From Lentzea xinjiangensis (GTDB lineage Bacteria; Actinomycetota; Actinomycetes; Mycobacteriales; Pseudonocardiaceae), in the NCBI RefSeq assembly GCF_900110955.1, contig NZ_FOFR01000025.1, positions 1 through 64,000 of the forward strand: a stretch of DNA of 64,000 nt, written 5' to 3'. Made by a program: the position numbers and the translations under genes. Within the stretch, counting starts at the first letter, position 1. The number at the start of each line of letters is the position of its first letter. The notes beneath the pieces are model-generated. The model did not search any database. It was not told the origin of the DNA and saw only the letters and a program-made list of their open reading frames with translations. This document shows, piece after piece, positions 31,538-39,374 of the stretch.

Positions 31538-33069
31538 AACTCGACCTGAAGCTGACGGGCTGCCGGGCCATCACGATGGACCCGGCACGCCCCGCCGCGC
31601 ACACGATCGGCATCTGGCAGGGCCGCATCGCCGGGCTGGACGAGCAGGTCGCGGACCTGCCCGCCGCCGAGACCACCGACCTGGGCAACGCCGTGGTGCT
31701 GCCCGGTTTCATCGACGCCCACACCCACCTCGCCTGGGCCGGCCGGCAGCGGCGGACCGTCGACGTGACCGGGCTGACCACCGTCGCCGAGGTGCTCGAC
31801 CGCCTCGCGGGCGCCCCCGGCGAGGGCTGGATCGAGGCCTCCGGCTACGACCGGCGGATCTTGGACCGGCCGCTCACCGCCGCCGACCTCGACCCGGTCA
31901 CCGGGGACCGGCCCCTCTACCTCGCGGACCTCTCCGGCCACGCCTGCGTGGTGAACTCCGCGGTGCTCAGGCAGCTCCCCGGCATCACCAGCGACGGCTG
32001 GCTCACCGAGAACGAGCAGCTCGCCGCCCGGTCGTTGCGGCTGCCGCACCCGATCGACGAGATCATCACCGACCTGCACGAGAGCGCGCGGCAGGCGCTG
32101 GCCGAGGGCGTGACGATGTGCGCGGAGGCGGGCATCGGCGCCGGCCTCATCGCGAGCAGCCCGCTGGAAGCCGCCGCGTACCAGCGCGCCCGGCTCCCGA
32201 TCCGCGTGCAGCTCATGGTGTCCGCGCACGTGCTGCACCCCGTCGACGCCGAACCGGGCGACGGCATCCCGCGGGCGATCGACCTCGGCCTGCACACCGG
32301 GTTCGGCGACGACATGCTGTCGTTGGGAGCCATGAAGCTGTGGACCGACGGCGGCATGATCGCGCGCACGGCCGCGTTGTCCGAGCCGTACGCCGGGACC
32401 GCCAACACGGGTCAGCTGGCGGACACCGAGGAGTTCATGCGGGCGGCGATCGTCGACGGGCACCGCGCCGGCTGGCAGCTCGCGATCCACGCCATCGGCG
32501 ACCGGGCGATCGACTTCACCCTGGACGCGGTGGCGGAGGCGCACCGGCAACGGCCGCGATCCGATGCCCGGCACCGGATCGAGCACTGCGGACTCGTCCG
32601 GCCGGACCAGCTCGACCGGATCGCCGCGCTCGGCCTGGTCCCGGTCGTCCAGCCGACGTTCCTCTTCGCCAACGGCGACGACTACAGCGAGATCATGGGC
32701 CCGCACCGGGCGCCCTGGATGTACCGCGGGCGGTCGTTCCTCGACCACGGCATCACCGTCGCGGGCAGCTCGGACCGGCCGGTCGCGGACGGAGCACCGT
32801 TGCGCGCCATCGAGTTCATGGTGCGGCGCCGGTCCTCCGGCGGCCGGGCGGTCGGGCCGGACGAGGCGATCAGCGTCGAGGAGGCGATCCGCGCGTACAC
32901 GCTCGGCAGCGCCTACGCGTGCCGCAAGGAGCACGTGCTGGGCAGCCTCACTCCCGGCAAGCTCGCAGATCTCGTGGTGCTCGGCGACGACCCGCGCACG
33001 AGCGACGCGATCGCGGAGATCCCCGTGCTGGCCACCATGGTCGGCGGCACCCTCGTGCCGCGGCGCTGA
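31534..33069 (+). CDS. YtcJ-like amidohydrolase coupled to the siderophore hydroxylase
   Basis: A 511-residue metal-dependent hydrolase. Metal ligands appear in FIDAHTHLAWAG (near 58), LAIHAIGDRAID (near 308) and the later HRIEHCGL. A GSSDRPVADGAPLRAIEFMV block near 408 and TLGSAYACRKEHVLGSLTPGKLADLVVL at the end are typical of the amidohydrolase_3/YtcJ group. The GTG start overlaps the hydroxylase stop (GTGA), so the two are translated together under the iron boxes. Its role is unclear: perhaps hydrolysis of a siderophore or of a formamide/hydroxamate intermediate. This is inference from context only. Confidence 0.9.
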   Translation: MKLDLKLTGCRAITMDPARPAAHTIGIWQGRIAGLDEQVADLPAAETTDLGNAVVLPGFIDAHTHLAWAGRQRRTVDVTGLTTVAEVLDRLAGAPGEGWIEASGYDRRILDRPLTAADLDPVTGDRPLYLADLSGHACVVNSAVLRQLPGITSDGWLTENEQLAARSLRLPHPIDEIITDLHESARQALAEGVTMCAEAGIGAGLIASSPLEAAAYQRARLPIRVQLMVSAHVLHPVDAEPGDGIPRAIDLGLHTGFGDDMLSLGAMKLWTDGGMIARTAALSEPYAGTANTGQLADTEEFMRAAIVDGHRAGWQLAIHAIGDRAIDFTLDAVAEAHRQRPRSDARHRIEHCGLVRPDQLDRIAALGLVPVVQPTFLFANGDDYSEIMGPHRAPWMYRGRSFLDHGITVAGSSDRPVADGAPLRAIEFMVRRRSSGGRAVGPDEAISVEEAIRAYTLGSAYACRKEHVLGSLTPGKLADLVVLGDDPRTSDAIAEIPVLATMVGGTLVPRR

Positions 33070-33081
33070 CCCGGCCCGGCG

Positions 33082-33408
33082 CTACCCCTCGGCGATCTTC
33101 TTGATCGCCGCCAGCCGCCGGTCCCACTGCGAGGCGAGGGACGCCATCCAGGTGGCGGTGGCGTCGAGCGCGCCGGACCGCACGGAGAAGTTGTTCTCCC
33201 GGCCGGCCCGTTCGGACGCCACCAGCCCGGCCTTCTCGAGCACGGCCAGGTGCTTCACGATCGCCTGCCGGCTCACCGGCAGCTCGGTCGCGAGCGCCGA
33301 CGCCGACACCGGTCCCCTGGCCGCGACGAGGTCGAGCACCCGCCGGCGCATCGGGTCCGCGAGCGCGGCCAGCACGTCGCCGACGACATCAGTACTGGCT
33401 CGGCTCAC
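33082..33408 (-). CDS. ArsR-family winged-helix regulator
   Basis: A 108-residue repressor. ALADPMRRRVLDLVAARGPVSASALATELPVSRQAIVKHLAVLEKAGLV (residues about 13-62) is the ArsR fold of the subgroup paired with SRPBCC proteins. No metal-binding cysteines are present, so it is probably not a metal sensor. Its ATG overlaps the stop of the short SRPBCC-like gene by 4 bp. The perfect inverted repeat at 33640-33657 upstream of the operon is its likely operator. Confidence 0.9.
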   Translation of the reverse strand: MSRASTDVVGDVLAALADPMRRRVLDLVAARGPVSASALATELPVSRQAIVKHLAVLEKAGLVASERAGRENNFSVRSGALDATATWMASLASQWDRRLAAIKKIAEG

Positions 33409-33629
33409 TTCTCCAGGTACTCCCGCAGCTCGTCCGGTTCGCAGGCCCGGCCGGCGGCGTCGCCGGACGCGTGGCGCTCCTGCTCGCCGGGCGGCAGGCC
33501 GAGCCGCGTGAACCCGGGCTCGGCCTCCTCGATGATCGCACGCCCCGTGCCGTGCCCGGCCGAGGCCGGCGCGGCCCGGACCCGCTCCCGCGACGCGGTG
33601 CCCAGCACCTCGCGCTCGATCCGGTCCAT
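33405..33629 (-). pseudogene. Internally deleted SRPBCC (AHSA1-type) gene remnant
   Basis: A 74-residue frame with an excellent ribosome site (AGGAGG, ATG 33629). The start MDRIEREVLGTASRERV matches the N-terminus of the roughly 150-residue SRPBCC proteins paired with ArsR regulators. The second half, IEEAEPGFTRLGLPPGEQ to ELREYLEK, matches their C-terminus. The central beta-sheet part, about half the domain, is missing, yet the frame is open and still coupled to arsR. It is either a recent in-frame deletion or a reduced functional relic that only serves translational coupling. Confidence 0.65.
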
Positions 33630-33639
33630 CACCACCTCC

Positions 33640-33657
33640 TGCAACCGCACGGTTGCA
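33640..33657. promoter_or_regulatory. Operator upstream of the SRPBCC-remnant/ArsR operon
   Basis: TGCAACCG, ca, CGGTTGCA: an 8-bp perfect inverted repeat ending 10 bp before the start codon and abutting the Shine-Dalgarno sequence. A typical ArsR autoregulatory position. Confidence 0.65.
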
Positions 33658-33663
33658 GCAAGG

Positions 33664-34473
33664 CTACTGCAGGTGGAACGTGGCGGCCAGCGTCGTGAGC
33701 CGGTCGGTGATGTCGGCGTGGACGTTCGTGCGGCGGACCCAGTTCTGGCAGCCCGACGACGCCGACGGCGGCGCGCCGAGGGGCGAGACCGCGTCCGTGA
33801 CGCCGTACTCCAGCCGGTAGGCGAGCACGGCGATGGCCGACTCGAGCCAGAACGACGGGTCCGGCGTGGGGATCTCCCCCAGCCCGACCCGGAACCACAC
33901 GGGCATGCGCGCGTACTGCGCGAGCGCCGCGGAGATCCGCCGCGCGGCCGCGTCCTTGATCTCGCCGCGAGCCTTGTCGCCGGCGAGCACGGCCTCGGTG
34001 CGCCACTGCTCCCCCGCGGCGTCCTCGTCGGCCGCGAGCCGCTCGGCCGCCCGCTTCGCACTGGCCTCGTTCGCGTGGATCAGCCACTCCACCTGGCGGA
34101 CCTCGTGCGAGAGCGCGTCCCGCTCGAACCGGGGCACCCGCCCACCGTCCAACCTGGACCGGGCTTCGTCGCGGCGGGCCTTGAGCCCGTCGTACTCGAG
34201 CACCTGCTGCCTCAGCTCGACCCGCGCGGGATCGGCGAGGACCTCCTGCTCCGCGTCCCACGCCCGGCGCAACGCCTCGACCAGCGGCGCGATGTCCCCG
34301 GTGACCGCGTCGAGGTCGGCGAGCGGACCGTCGCCCGCCCCGGACAGCCGCCGTTGCAGCACCGTCAACCGCGCGGTGACGCGTTCGAGCTCCGCCGAGA
34401 GCTGACCGACGTGACTGATCAGGGTGGCGACCTGCGGCTCGACCACGTCGAGCCGTTCCTTCTCCGTGGGCAC
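33664..34473 (-). CDS. Coiled-coil protein of unknown function
   Basis: A 269-residue soluble protein. Residues about 8-45 (VEPQVATLISHVGQLSAELERVTARLTVLQRRL) and 95-165 are Leu/Arg/Glu heptads predicted to form coiled coils. The C-terminal 100 residues contain WFRVGLGEIPTPDPSFWLESAIAVLAYRLEYGV and look globular. No signal peptide. The GTG at 34473 is chosen because the translation upstream is Pro/Arg-rich nonsense. Family not recognised. It stands between the ArsR operon and the divergent CYTH-CHAD gene. Confidence 0.7.
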   Translation of the reverse strand: MPTEKERLDVVEPQVATLISHVGQLSAELERVTARLTVLQRRLSGAGDGPLADLDAVTGDIAPLVEALRRAWDAEQEVLADPARVELRQQVLEYDGLKARRDEARSRLDGGRVPRFERDALSHEVRQVEWLIHANEASAKRAAERLAADEDAAGEQWRTEAVLAGDKARGEIKDAAARRISAALAQYARMPVWFRVGLGEIPTPDPSFWLESAIAVLAYRLEYGVTDAVSPLGAPPSASSGCQNWVRRTNVHADITDRLTTLAATFHLQ

Positions 34474-34621
34474 CCGACCAGCGAACCGGACGCTGGGACC
34501 CCGGCAAAGCGGGTACCCGGCCGGTACACGCGTTCGAGGACGGGTTCCGCCCGGCCGAGGCAACCACCTTCACGCACCGTCACAGTGGGTGAACTGCGGA
34601 GAAACGAGGTATTACTAGTAA

Positions 34622-36094
34622 ATGGCGACCTCTGTTACTGAGACCGAACGCAAGTACGAGGCACCATCGGACGCGAGTCTGCCGGACCTCACGGAGATCA
34701 CCGGCGTGGCGACCGGCCCGGAAGAGTTCGACCTCGAAGCGACGTACTTCGACACCGGCGACTACCGGCTGGCCCGCGCCGGCGTGACGCTGCGCCGCCG
34801 GGTGGGCGGCGAGGACGAGGGCTGGCACCTCAAGCTCCCCGCGGGCGAGGACTCCCGCCAGGAGGTCCGCGTGCCGCTGGGCCGAGCCGTGAAGACCCCG
34901 CCCGAGGACCTCTCCTCGCTGGTCCGCGCCCACACCCGGGGCCAGGACCTCGCCCCGGTGGCCGAGATCAGGACCAACCGCCGCCGCTGGCAGCTCTCCA
35001 ACGGCGACGGCGACATGCTCGCCGAGGTGGTCGACGACGTGGTCACCGCCCAGACCATGGGCTCCTCGACCACGACCTCCTCCTGGCGCGAGATCGAGGT
35101 GGAACTGGGCGAGCGCGGCGACCGCAAGCTCCTCGACACCGTCGAGCACCACCTCGGCGAGGCGGGCATCCACCCGTCGAAGTCGTCGTCGAAGCTCTCC
35201 CAGGTGATCGGCGTCAAGCGAGACGCCGTCCCCGCCGTGAGCAAGAAGTCGACCGCGGGCGAAGTGGTCCTCGCCTACCTCCACGAACAGCGAGCGGCCC
35301 TGCAGAACCAGGACCCCCGAGTCCGCCGCAACGAGGACGACGCCATCCACCAGATGCGCGTGGCCACCCGCCGCATGCGCTCGGCCCTCCAGGCCTTCGG
35401 CAAGATCGTCGACCGCGAGGCCACCCGCTCCCTGACCGACGAGCTGAAGTGGCTGGCCTCCGTCCTCGGCACGTCCCGCGACCTCGAAGTCCTCCGCATG
35501 CGCTTCGAAGACGCCCTGCACGCCCTCCCCCCGGAACTGGTCCTGGGCGACGTGGCAGCCCGGATGACGCGGTACTTCGCCCCGCTGGAAGCCAAGGCGC
35601 ACAACGACTCCGTGGCGGCGCTGGACAGCAAGCGCTACTTCACCCTCCTGAACGACATCGACGCCCTGCTGACCAACCCCCCGTTCACGAAACAGGCCTC
35701 CGGCAAGGCGAAGGACGTCCTCCCGCGCCTGGTGGAGAAGGCCCGCCGCCGCCTGGACGAGCGAGTGCAGACCGCCCTGGCCACCGGCGACAGCGACGAG
35801 CCCCTGCACGAGGCCCGCAAGGCGGCCAAGCGCCTGCGCTACTCGTCCGAAGTGGCCGAACCGGCCCTGGGCAAACACGCCACGGCCTTGCGCCAGCGAG
35901 CCAAGGACGTCCAAACCCTCCTGGGCGAGCACCAGGACTCGGTGGTGGCCCGCCCGGTCCTGTTCGAACTGGGCAGGGGCGACGAGAACGGCTTCACCTT
36001 CGGCGTGCTGTACGGCAAAGAGGTGGAGCTGGCGCACAAGACGGAGGCAGAACTCCCGGCCCTGTGGCACAAGCTGGGCAAGGAACACCTCTAA
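34622..36094 (+). CDS. CYTH and CHAD domain protein
   Basis: A 490-residue protein. The CYTH domain (about 1-200) shows ERKYE near the start, DLEATYFDTGDYRLARAGVTLRRR and the matching acidic strand WREIEVELGE. CYTH enzymes hydrolyse inorganic tripolyphosphate. The CHAD domain (about 215-490) has the conserved His/Lys helices DDAIHQMRVATRRMRSALQAF and LHEARKAAKRLRYSSEV, which bind polyphosphate. It therefore probably acts on or associates with polyphosphate granules. There is no obvious partner gene nearby. Confidence 0.95.
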   Translation: MATSVTETERKYEAPSDASLPDLTEITGVATGPEEFDLEATYFDTGDYRLARAGVTLRRRVGGEDEGWHLKLPAGEDSRQEVRVPLGRAVKTPPEDLSSLVRAHTRGQDLAPVAEIRTNRRRWQLSNGDGDMLAEVVDDVVTAQTMGSSTTTSSWREIEVELGERGDRKLLDTVEHHLGEAGIHPSKSSSKLSQVIGVKRDAVPAVSKKSTAGEVVLAYLHEQRAALQNQDPRVRRNEDDAIHQMRVATRRMRSALQAFGKIVDREATRSLTDELKWLASVLGTSRDLEVLRMRFEDALHALPPELVLGDVAARMTRYFAPLEAKAHNDSVAALDSKRYFTLLNDIDALLTNPPFTKQASGKAKDVLPRLVEKARRRLDERVQTALATGDSDEPLHEARKAAKRLRYSSEVAEPALGKHATALRQRAKDVQTLLGEHQDSVVARPVLFELGRGDENGFTFGVLYGKEVELAHKTEAELPALWHKLGKEHL

Positions 36095-36135
36095 CCCGGG
36101 CTCCTCCGTCGAGCCCACCCCACCCCACAACCCCC

Positions 36136-36172
36136 GCGAAGCCGAAGGCAAGCGGCGAGGCCGAAGGCGAGC
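36136..36172. repeat. Two-copy tandem repeat downstream of CYTH-CHAD
   Basis: GCGAAGCCGAAGGCAAGC (36136-36153) and GCGAGGCCGAAGGCGAGC (36155-36172), 16 of 18 identical, 19-bp period. Significance unknown. It precedes the long hairpin. Confidence 0.6.
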
Positions 36173-36193
36173 CGTCTTTCCCACACGAGGCGG

Positions 36194-36335
36194 GTGGCGT
36201 GGTCCCGTCACGAGTCGTGCCGGAGCTTTTGCCGCGCCCGGGGAGGAAGGGCCAGGTGGACACGCTTTTCGTCGACTTGACCCTCCTCCCCAGGTGTGGC
36301 TGCCTCTGGTGCGACTCGTGCCGGGACCACGCCAC
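36194..36335. repeat. 142-bp imperfect inverted repeat (long hairpin)
   Basis: The outer 24 bp GTGGCGTGGTCCCG...CACGAGTCG (36194-36217) pair with 36312-36335 with one mismatch. Pairing continues as GU-rich stem, breaks in an internal loop, and resumes as GGGGAGGAAGGG (36240-36251) against CCCTCCTCCCC (36281-36291). The apex is about 36262-36270. No T-run flanks it. It could be a terminator complex, a non-coding RNA or a MITE-like element. Confidence 0.75.
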
Positions 36336-36394
36336 ACCCCCGGACACGCACGCAACAGCAAGCCGTCCAACGCAACCCAGCGCCAACGAACCAA

Positions 36395-36410
36395 ATTGGT
36401 CTATACCTAA
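36395..36410. promoter_or_regulatory. DasR-like operator (dre) of the hexosaminidase gene
   Basis: ATTGGTCTATACCTAA resembles the GntR/DasR responsive element around TGGTCTAGACCA, matching 10 of the 12 core bases. DasR is released by GlcN-6-phosphate and controls chitin/GlcNAc genes, which fits the enzyme encoded 30 bp downstream. Confidence 0.72.
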
Positions 36411-36439
36411 AAGCTCCAAGGACCGCACAGGAGCACCAG

Positions 36440-37975
36440 GTGACCACACCTCAAGACCCAGCCACCCGCCTGCACGAACTAGTCCCCCACCCAGCACAAC
36501 TACACCCAAAACCCGGCACGACCTTCACCCTCACCCCAGAAACCGAAATCCACATCACCACCGAATCAGCCCGCATCCCCGCTGAACTGCTGGCAGAGGT
36601 CCTCCGCCCCTCAACCGGCTACCGCCTCCCGATCACCACAGAGCCACCGCCGGGCCCGGCAGCCATAACCCTCCACCCGGACCCAGCCCGGAAAACCGGC
36701 CAGGAGGGCTACCACCTGGACATCACCGACTCCGAGGTGACGATCCGAGCAGCCACCACAGCAGGCCACTTCAACGCGGTGGCCACCCTGCGCCAGCTCC
36801 TCCCGCCGGAAGCGGAAGCCAGGACGGAGCAGGAGGTCTCCTGGACCATCCCGGGCGCCGGCATCCTCGACCACCCGCGCTACCGCCACCGCGGCGCGAT
36901 GCTCGACGTCGCCCGGCACTTCTTCACCACGGACCAGGTCAAGCGCTACCTCGACCAGATCGCCGCGTTCAAGATCAACTACTTCCACCTCCACCTGACC
37001 GACGACCAGGGCTGGCGCCTGGAGATCAAGAGCTGGCCGGACCTCACGAGGATCGGCGGCAGCACCGAGGTCGGTGGCCGCACGGGCGACCTCTTCTACA
37101 CCCAGGACGAGTACACCGACCTGGTCACCTACGCGCAGACCCGCGGCATCACCCTCATCCCCGAGCTCGACATGCCGGGCCACACCAACGCCGCCCGGGC
37201 GAGCTACGCCGAGCTGAACCGCGACGGCCAGAAACGCCCGCTCTACACCGGCACGGAGGTCGGCTTCTCCTCCCTGTGCATCGACGAGGACGTCACCTAC
37301 GAGTTCGTCGAGGACGTGATCCGGGAGGTCGCCGCGCTCACGCCGGGCCCGTACCTCCACATCGGCGGCGACGAGGCGCTGTCGACGTCCGACGCGGACT
37401 ACGAGACGTTCATGAGCCGGGTGCTGCCGATCGTGGCGAAGCACGGCAAGAGGGTCATCGGCTGGCACGAGTTCATCAAGACCACCGAGGACTCCGCGGC
37501 GATCCCGCAGTTCTGGAACACCACGACGTCCGACGCGACCGTGGCGGCGGCGGCCCGGCGGGGCAGCGAGGTGCTGATGTCCCCGGCCAACCGCGTCTAC
37601 CTCGACATGAAGTACGACGAGAACACCGAGCTCGGCCTCGACTGGGCCGGGCACGTCGAGGTGCGGGACGCCTACGACTGGAACCCCGGCACCCACCTGG
37701 CGGGCGTGACCGAGGCGGACGTCCGGGGCGTCGAGGCTCCGCTGTGGACGGAGACCGTCCGCACCTCCGCCGAGGTCGAGCACCTGGCGTTCCCGCGCCT
37801 CGCCGTGGCGGCGGAGCTCGGCTGGGCGCCGGAGTCCGCCCACGACTGGGACCGGTTCAAGCGGGCGCTGGGCGCGCAGGGCCCGCGCTGGGAGGTCCGG
37901 GGCGTCCGCTTCCACCGGAGCCCGCAGGTGCCCTGGCAGGTCAGAAGTGACCCCGCCCGCGGTGGGAGTAGCTGA
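36440..37975 (+). CDS. Beta-N-acetylhexosaminidase (GH20), probably intracellular
   Basis: A 511-residue glycosidase. GH20b-like N-terminal domain to about 140, then the catalytic barrel: HPRYRHRGAMLDVARHFF, INYFHLHLTDDQGWRLEI, the catalytic pair D311-E312 in HIGGDEAL, and a late WTETVR with the substrate-binding Trp. It removes terminal GlcNAc from chitobiose or muropeptide fragments. GTG 36440 has AGGAG 7 nt upstream. No signal peptide is apparent. The first 300 bases are unusually rich in C and A (acc/aac codons) compared with the rest. Ends inside the convergent aldehyde-dehydrogenase-like gene (35-bp overlap). Confidence 0.94.
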   Translation: MTTPQDPATRLHELVPHPAQLHPKPGTTFTLTPETEIHITTESARIPAELLAEVLRPSTGYRLPITTEPPPGPAAITLHPDPARKTGQEGYHLDITDSEVTIRAATTAGHFNAVATLRQLLPPEAEARTEQEVSWTIPGAGILDHPRYRHRGAMLDVARHFFTTDQVKRYLDQIAAFKINYFHLHLTDDQGWRLEIKSWPDLTRIGGSTEVGGRTGDLFYTQDEYTDLVTYAQTRGITLIPELDMPGHTNAARASYAELNRDGQKRPLYTGTEVGFSSLCIDEDVTYEFVEDVIREVAALTPGPYLHIGGDEALSTSDADYETFMSRVLPIVAKHGKRVIGWHEFIKTTEDSAAIPQFWNTTTSDATVAAAARRGSEVLMSPANRVYLDMKYDENTELGLDWAGHVEVRDAYDWNPGTHLAGVTEADVRGVEAPLWTETVRTSAEVEHLAFPRLAVAAELGWAPESAHDWDRFKRALGAQGPRWEVRGVRFHRSPQVPWQVRSDPARGGSS

Positions 37976-39278
37976 CCAGCAGGTGCTTCACGCGACGGTA
38001 CTCGGCGAGCACGGCGGTGTTCGCCGAGTACGCGTGGTAGTTGTTGACCCACACCCGCTCGGCGCGCAGCTCGTGGCCCAGGGTGTGCGCGAGCGCGATG
38101 TCGCGGCACCAGATGCCGGCGCCGAGCTGGGCGGTGGCCTCGTTCGCGATCTTCACCGCGTCGTCGCGGTCGTCGAACCTCGTCACCGACACGACCGGGC
38201 CGAGCACGTCGCCCGCGAACACCGACGAACGGTGGTCGCCTTCGAAGATCGTGGGCTGGACGTAGTGGCCGGAGGCCTCGCCACCGGTCACCAGCCGCGC
38301 GCCCTCGGCCTTGCCGCGCTCGATGTAGGCGAGCACTCGATCGCGTTGCGCGAGGGAGACGACAGCGCCGACCATCGTGTCGGTGTCGAGCGGGTCGCCC
38401 AGCCGGAGCTCTTGCGTGCGCACCGTCGCGAGGTGCAGCAACTGCTCGTAGACGGCCGTCTGGATCAGCGCGCGCGACGGGGCCGTGGAGATCTCGCCCT
38501 GGTTGGCCGCGAACATCGCGAAGCCCTCCAGCGCCTTGTCCAGGAAGCTGTCGCGCTGGGCGGTGACGTCGGAGAAGAAGATGTTCGGGCATCGACCGGA
38601 CACGACCGGGTGGTCGGCGGATCCGGTGACCACGTTCACCACACCGGGTGGCAGCAGATCGGCGATCACGTCCATCAGCACGTGGATGGAGGCCGGCGTC
38701 TGCAGGGCGGGTTCCAGCACGACGGCGTTGCCGGCGGCGAGCGCGGGAGCGAGCACGCGGCCCGCGTTCACCAGCGGGGACGTCCACGACAGGCGTTCGT
38801 GGACCACGCCGAGCGGCTGGAACGAGCGGTAGTCGCAGGTGTCGTCGCCGAGCTGCTCGACCTGGCCCACCTCGGCGCGGATCACCGCCGCGAACTGGCG
38901 GAACTGCTCGATCAGCATCGGCACGTCGACGACCAGGGCCTCGCGCACGGGCTTGCCGTTGTCCCAGGTCTCGGCGACCGCGAGCTCGGTGGCGTGCTCC
39001 TCCACCCGGTCCGCGACCTCGACCAGGACCGTGGCGCGCTCTTGTGCCGTGGTGGTCCCCCACGCCCGTGCGGCACCGCTGGCCGCGTGCAGGGCACGTG
39101 CGCGGTCGGCGTCGGTGCCGCGGGCGACCTCGGTGAACACCTCGCCGGTGACCGGCGTGACGTTCTCGACGTACTCACCGGACACGGGCGCCACGTGGTC
39201 GCCGCCGATGAAGTGGTCGTACCTCGGCCGGTACGCGACCGCGCTGCCGGGCTGCCCCGGTGCCGCGTACTGCGTCAT
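37941..39278 (-). CDS. Aldehyde dehydrogenase-like pseudoenzyme (active site lost)
   Basis: A 445-residue relative of the ExaC/AldA group (normally about 506): MTQYAAPGQ, YDHFIGGDHVAPVSGEY and WDNGKPVREAL are typical. However the oxyanion Asn motif PWNFP reads SWTSP (164-168), the NAD-contact Lys of KPAEQTP is Glu189, and the 35-40 residues with FTGS and the general-base Glu (ELGGKSP) are deleted between 220 and 230. The nucleophile Cys motif GEVCTC reads GEISTA (Ser264), EEIFGPVV reads GDVLGPVV, and the C-terminal GGYKxSGxGRE segment is missing. The frame is open and the start has GGGAG. It cannot be a normal dehydrogenase; a structural or regulatory role, or early decay, is inferred. Confidence 0.88.
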   Translation of the reverse strand: MTQYAAPGQPGSAVAYRPRYDHFIGGDHVAPVSGEYVENVTPVTGEVFTEVARGTDADRARALHAASGAARAWGTTTAQERATVLVEVADRVEEHATELAVAETWDNGKPVREALVVDVPMLIEQFRQFAAVIRAEVGQVEQLGDDTCDYRSFQPLGVVHERLSWTSPLVNAGRVLAPALAAGNAVVLEPALQTPASIHVLMDVIADLLPPGVVNVVTGSADHPVVSGRCPNIFFSDVTAQRDSFLDKALEGFAMFAANQGEISTAPSRALIQTAVYEQLLHLATVRTQELRLGDPLDTDTMVGAVVSLAQRDRVLAYIERGKAEGARLVTGGEASGHYVQPTIFEGDHRSSVFAGDVLGPVVSVTRFDDRDDAVKIANEATAQLGAGIWCRDIALAHTLGHELRAERVWVNNYHAYSANTAVLAEYRRVKHLLVSYSHRGRGHF

Positions 39279-39350
39279 TCTCGACTCCCGCTGTTCTACG
39301 GCCCGCTGGACGACTGGGCTGGGGAAAATGAGAAAGTAGGCAGCCGAACG

Positions 39351-39367
39351 TTGCATGCTCGTTGCAA
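39351..39367. promoter_or_regulatory. Inverted repeat between the ALDH-like gene and its GAF regulator
   Basis: TTGCA, 7 nt, TGCAA in the 96-bp divergent promoter, 8 bp before the regulator ATG. Candidate binding site of the GAF regulator. Confidence 0.5.
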
Positions 39368-39374
39368 GCCGTGG

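Noticed and set aside
29245..33069. A complete siderophore biosynthetic cluster
   Set aside because: Only hydroxylation and formylation enzymes plus an amidohydrolase are present. There is no NRPS, MbtH, exporter or uptake gene within the window.
36194..36335. Long hairpin as a plain intrinsic terminator
   Set aside because: There is no T-run on either side and the size (142 bp with an internal loop) is far beyond ordinary terminators. Kept as a structured repeat of unknown role.
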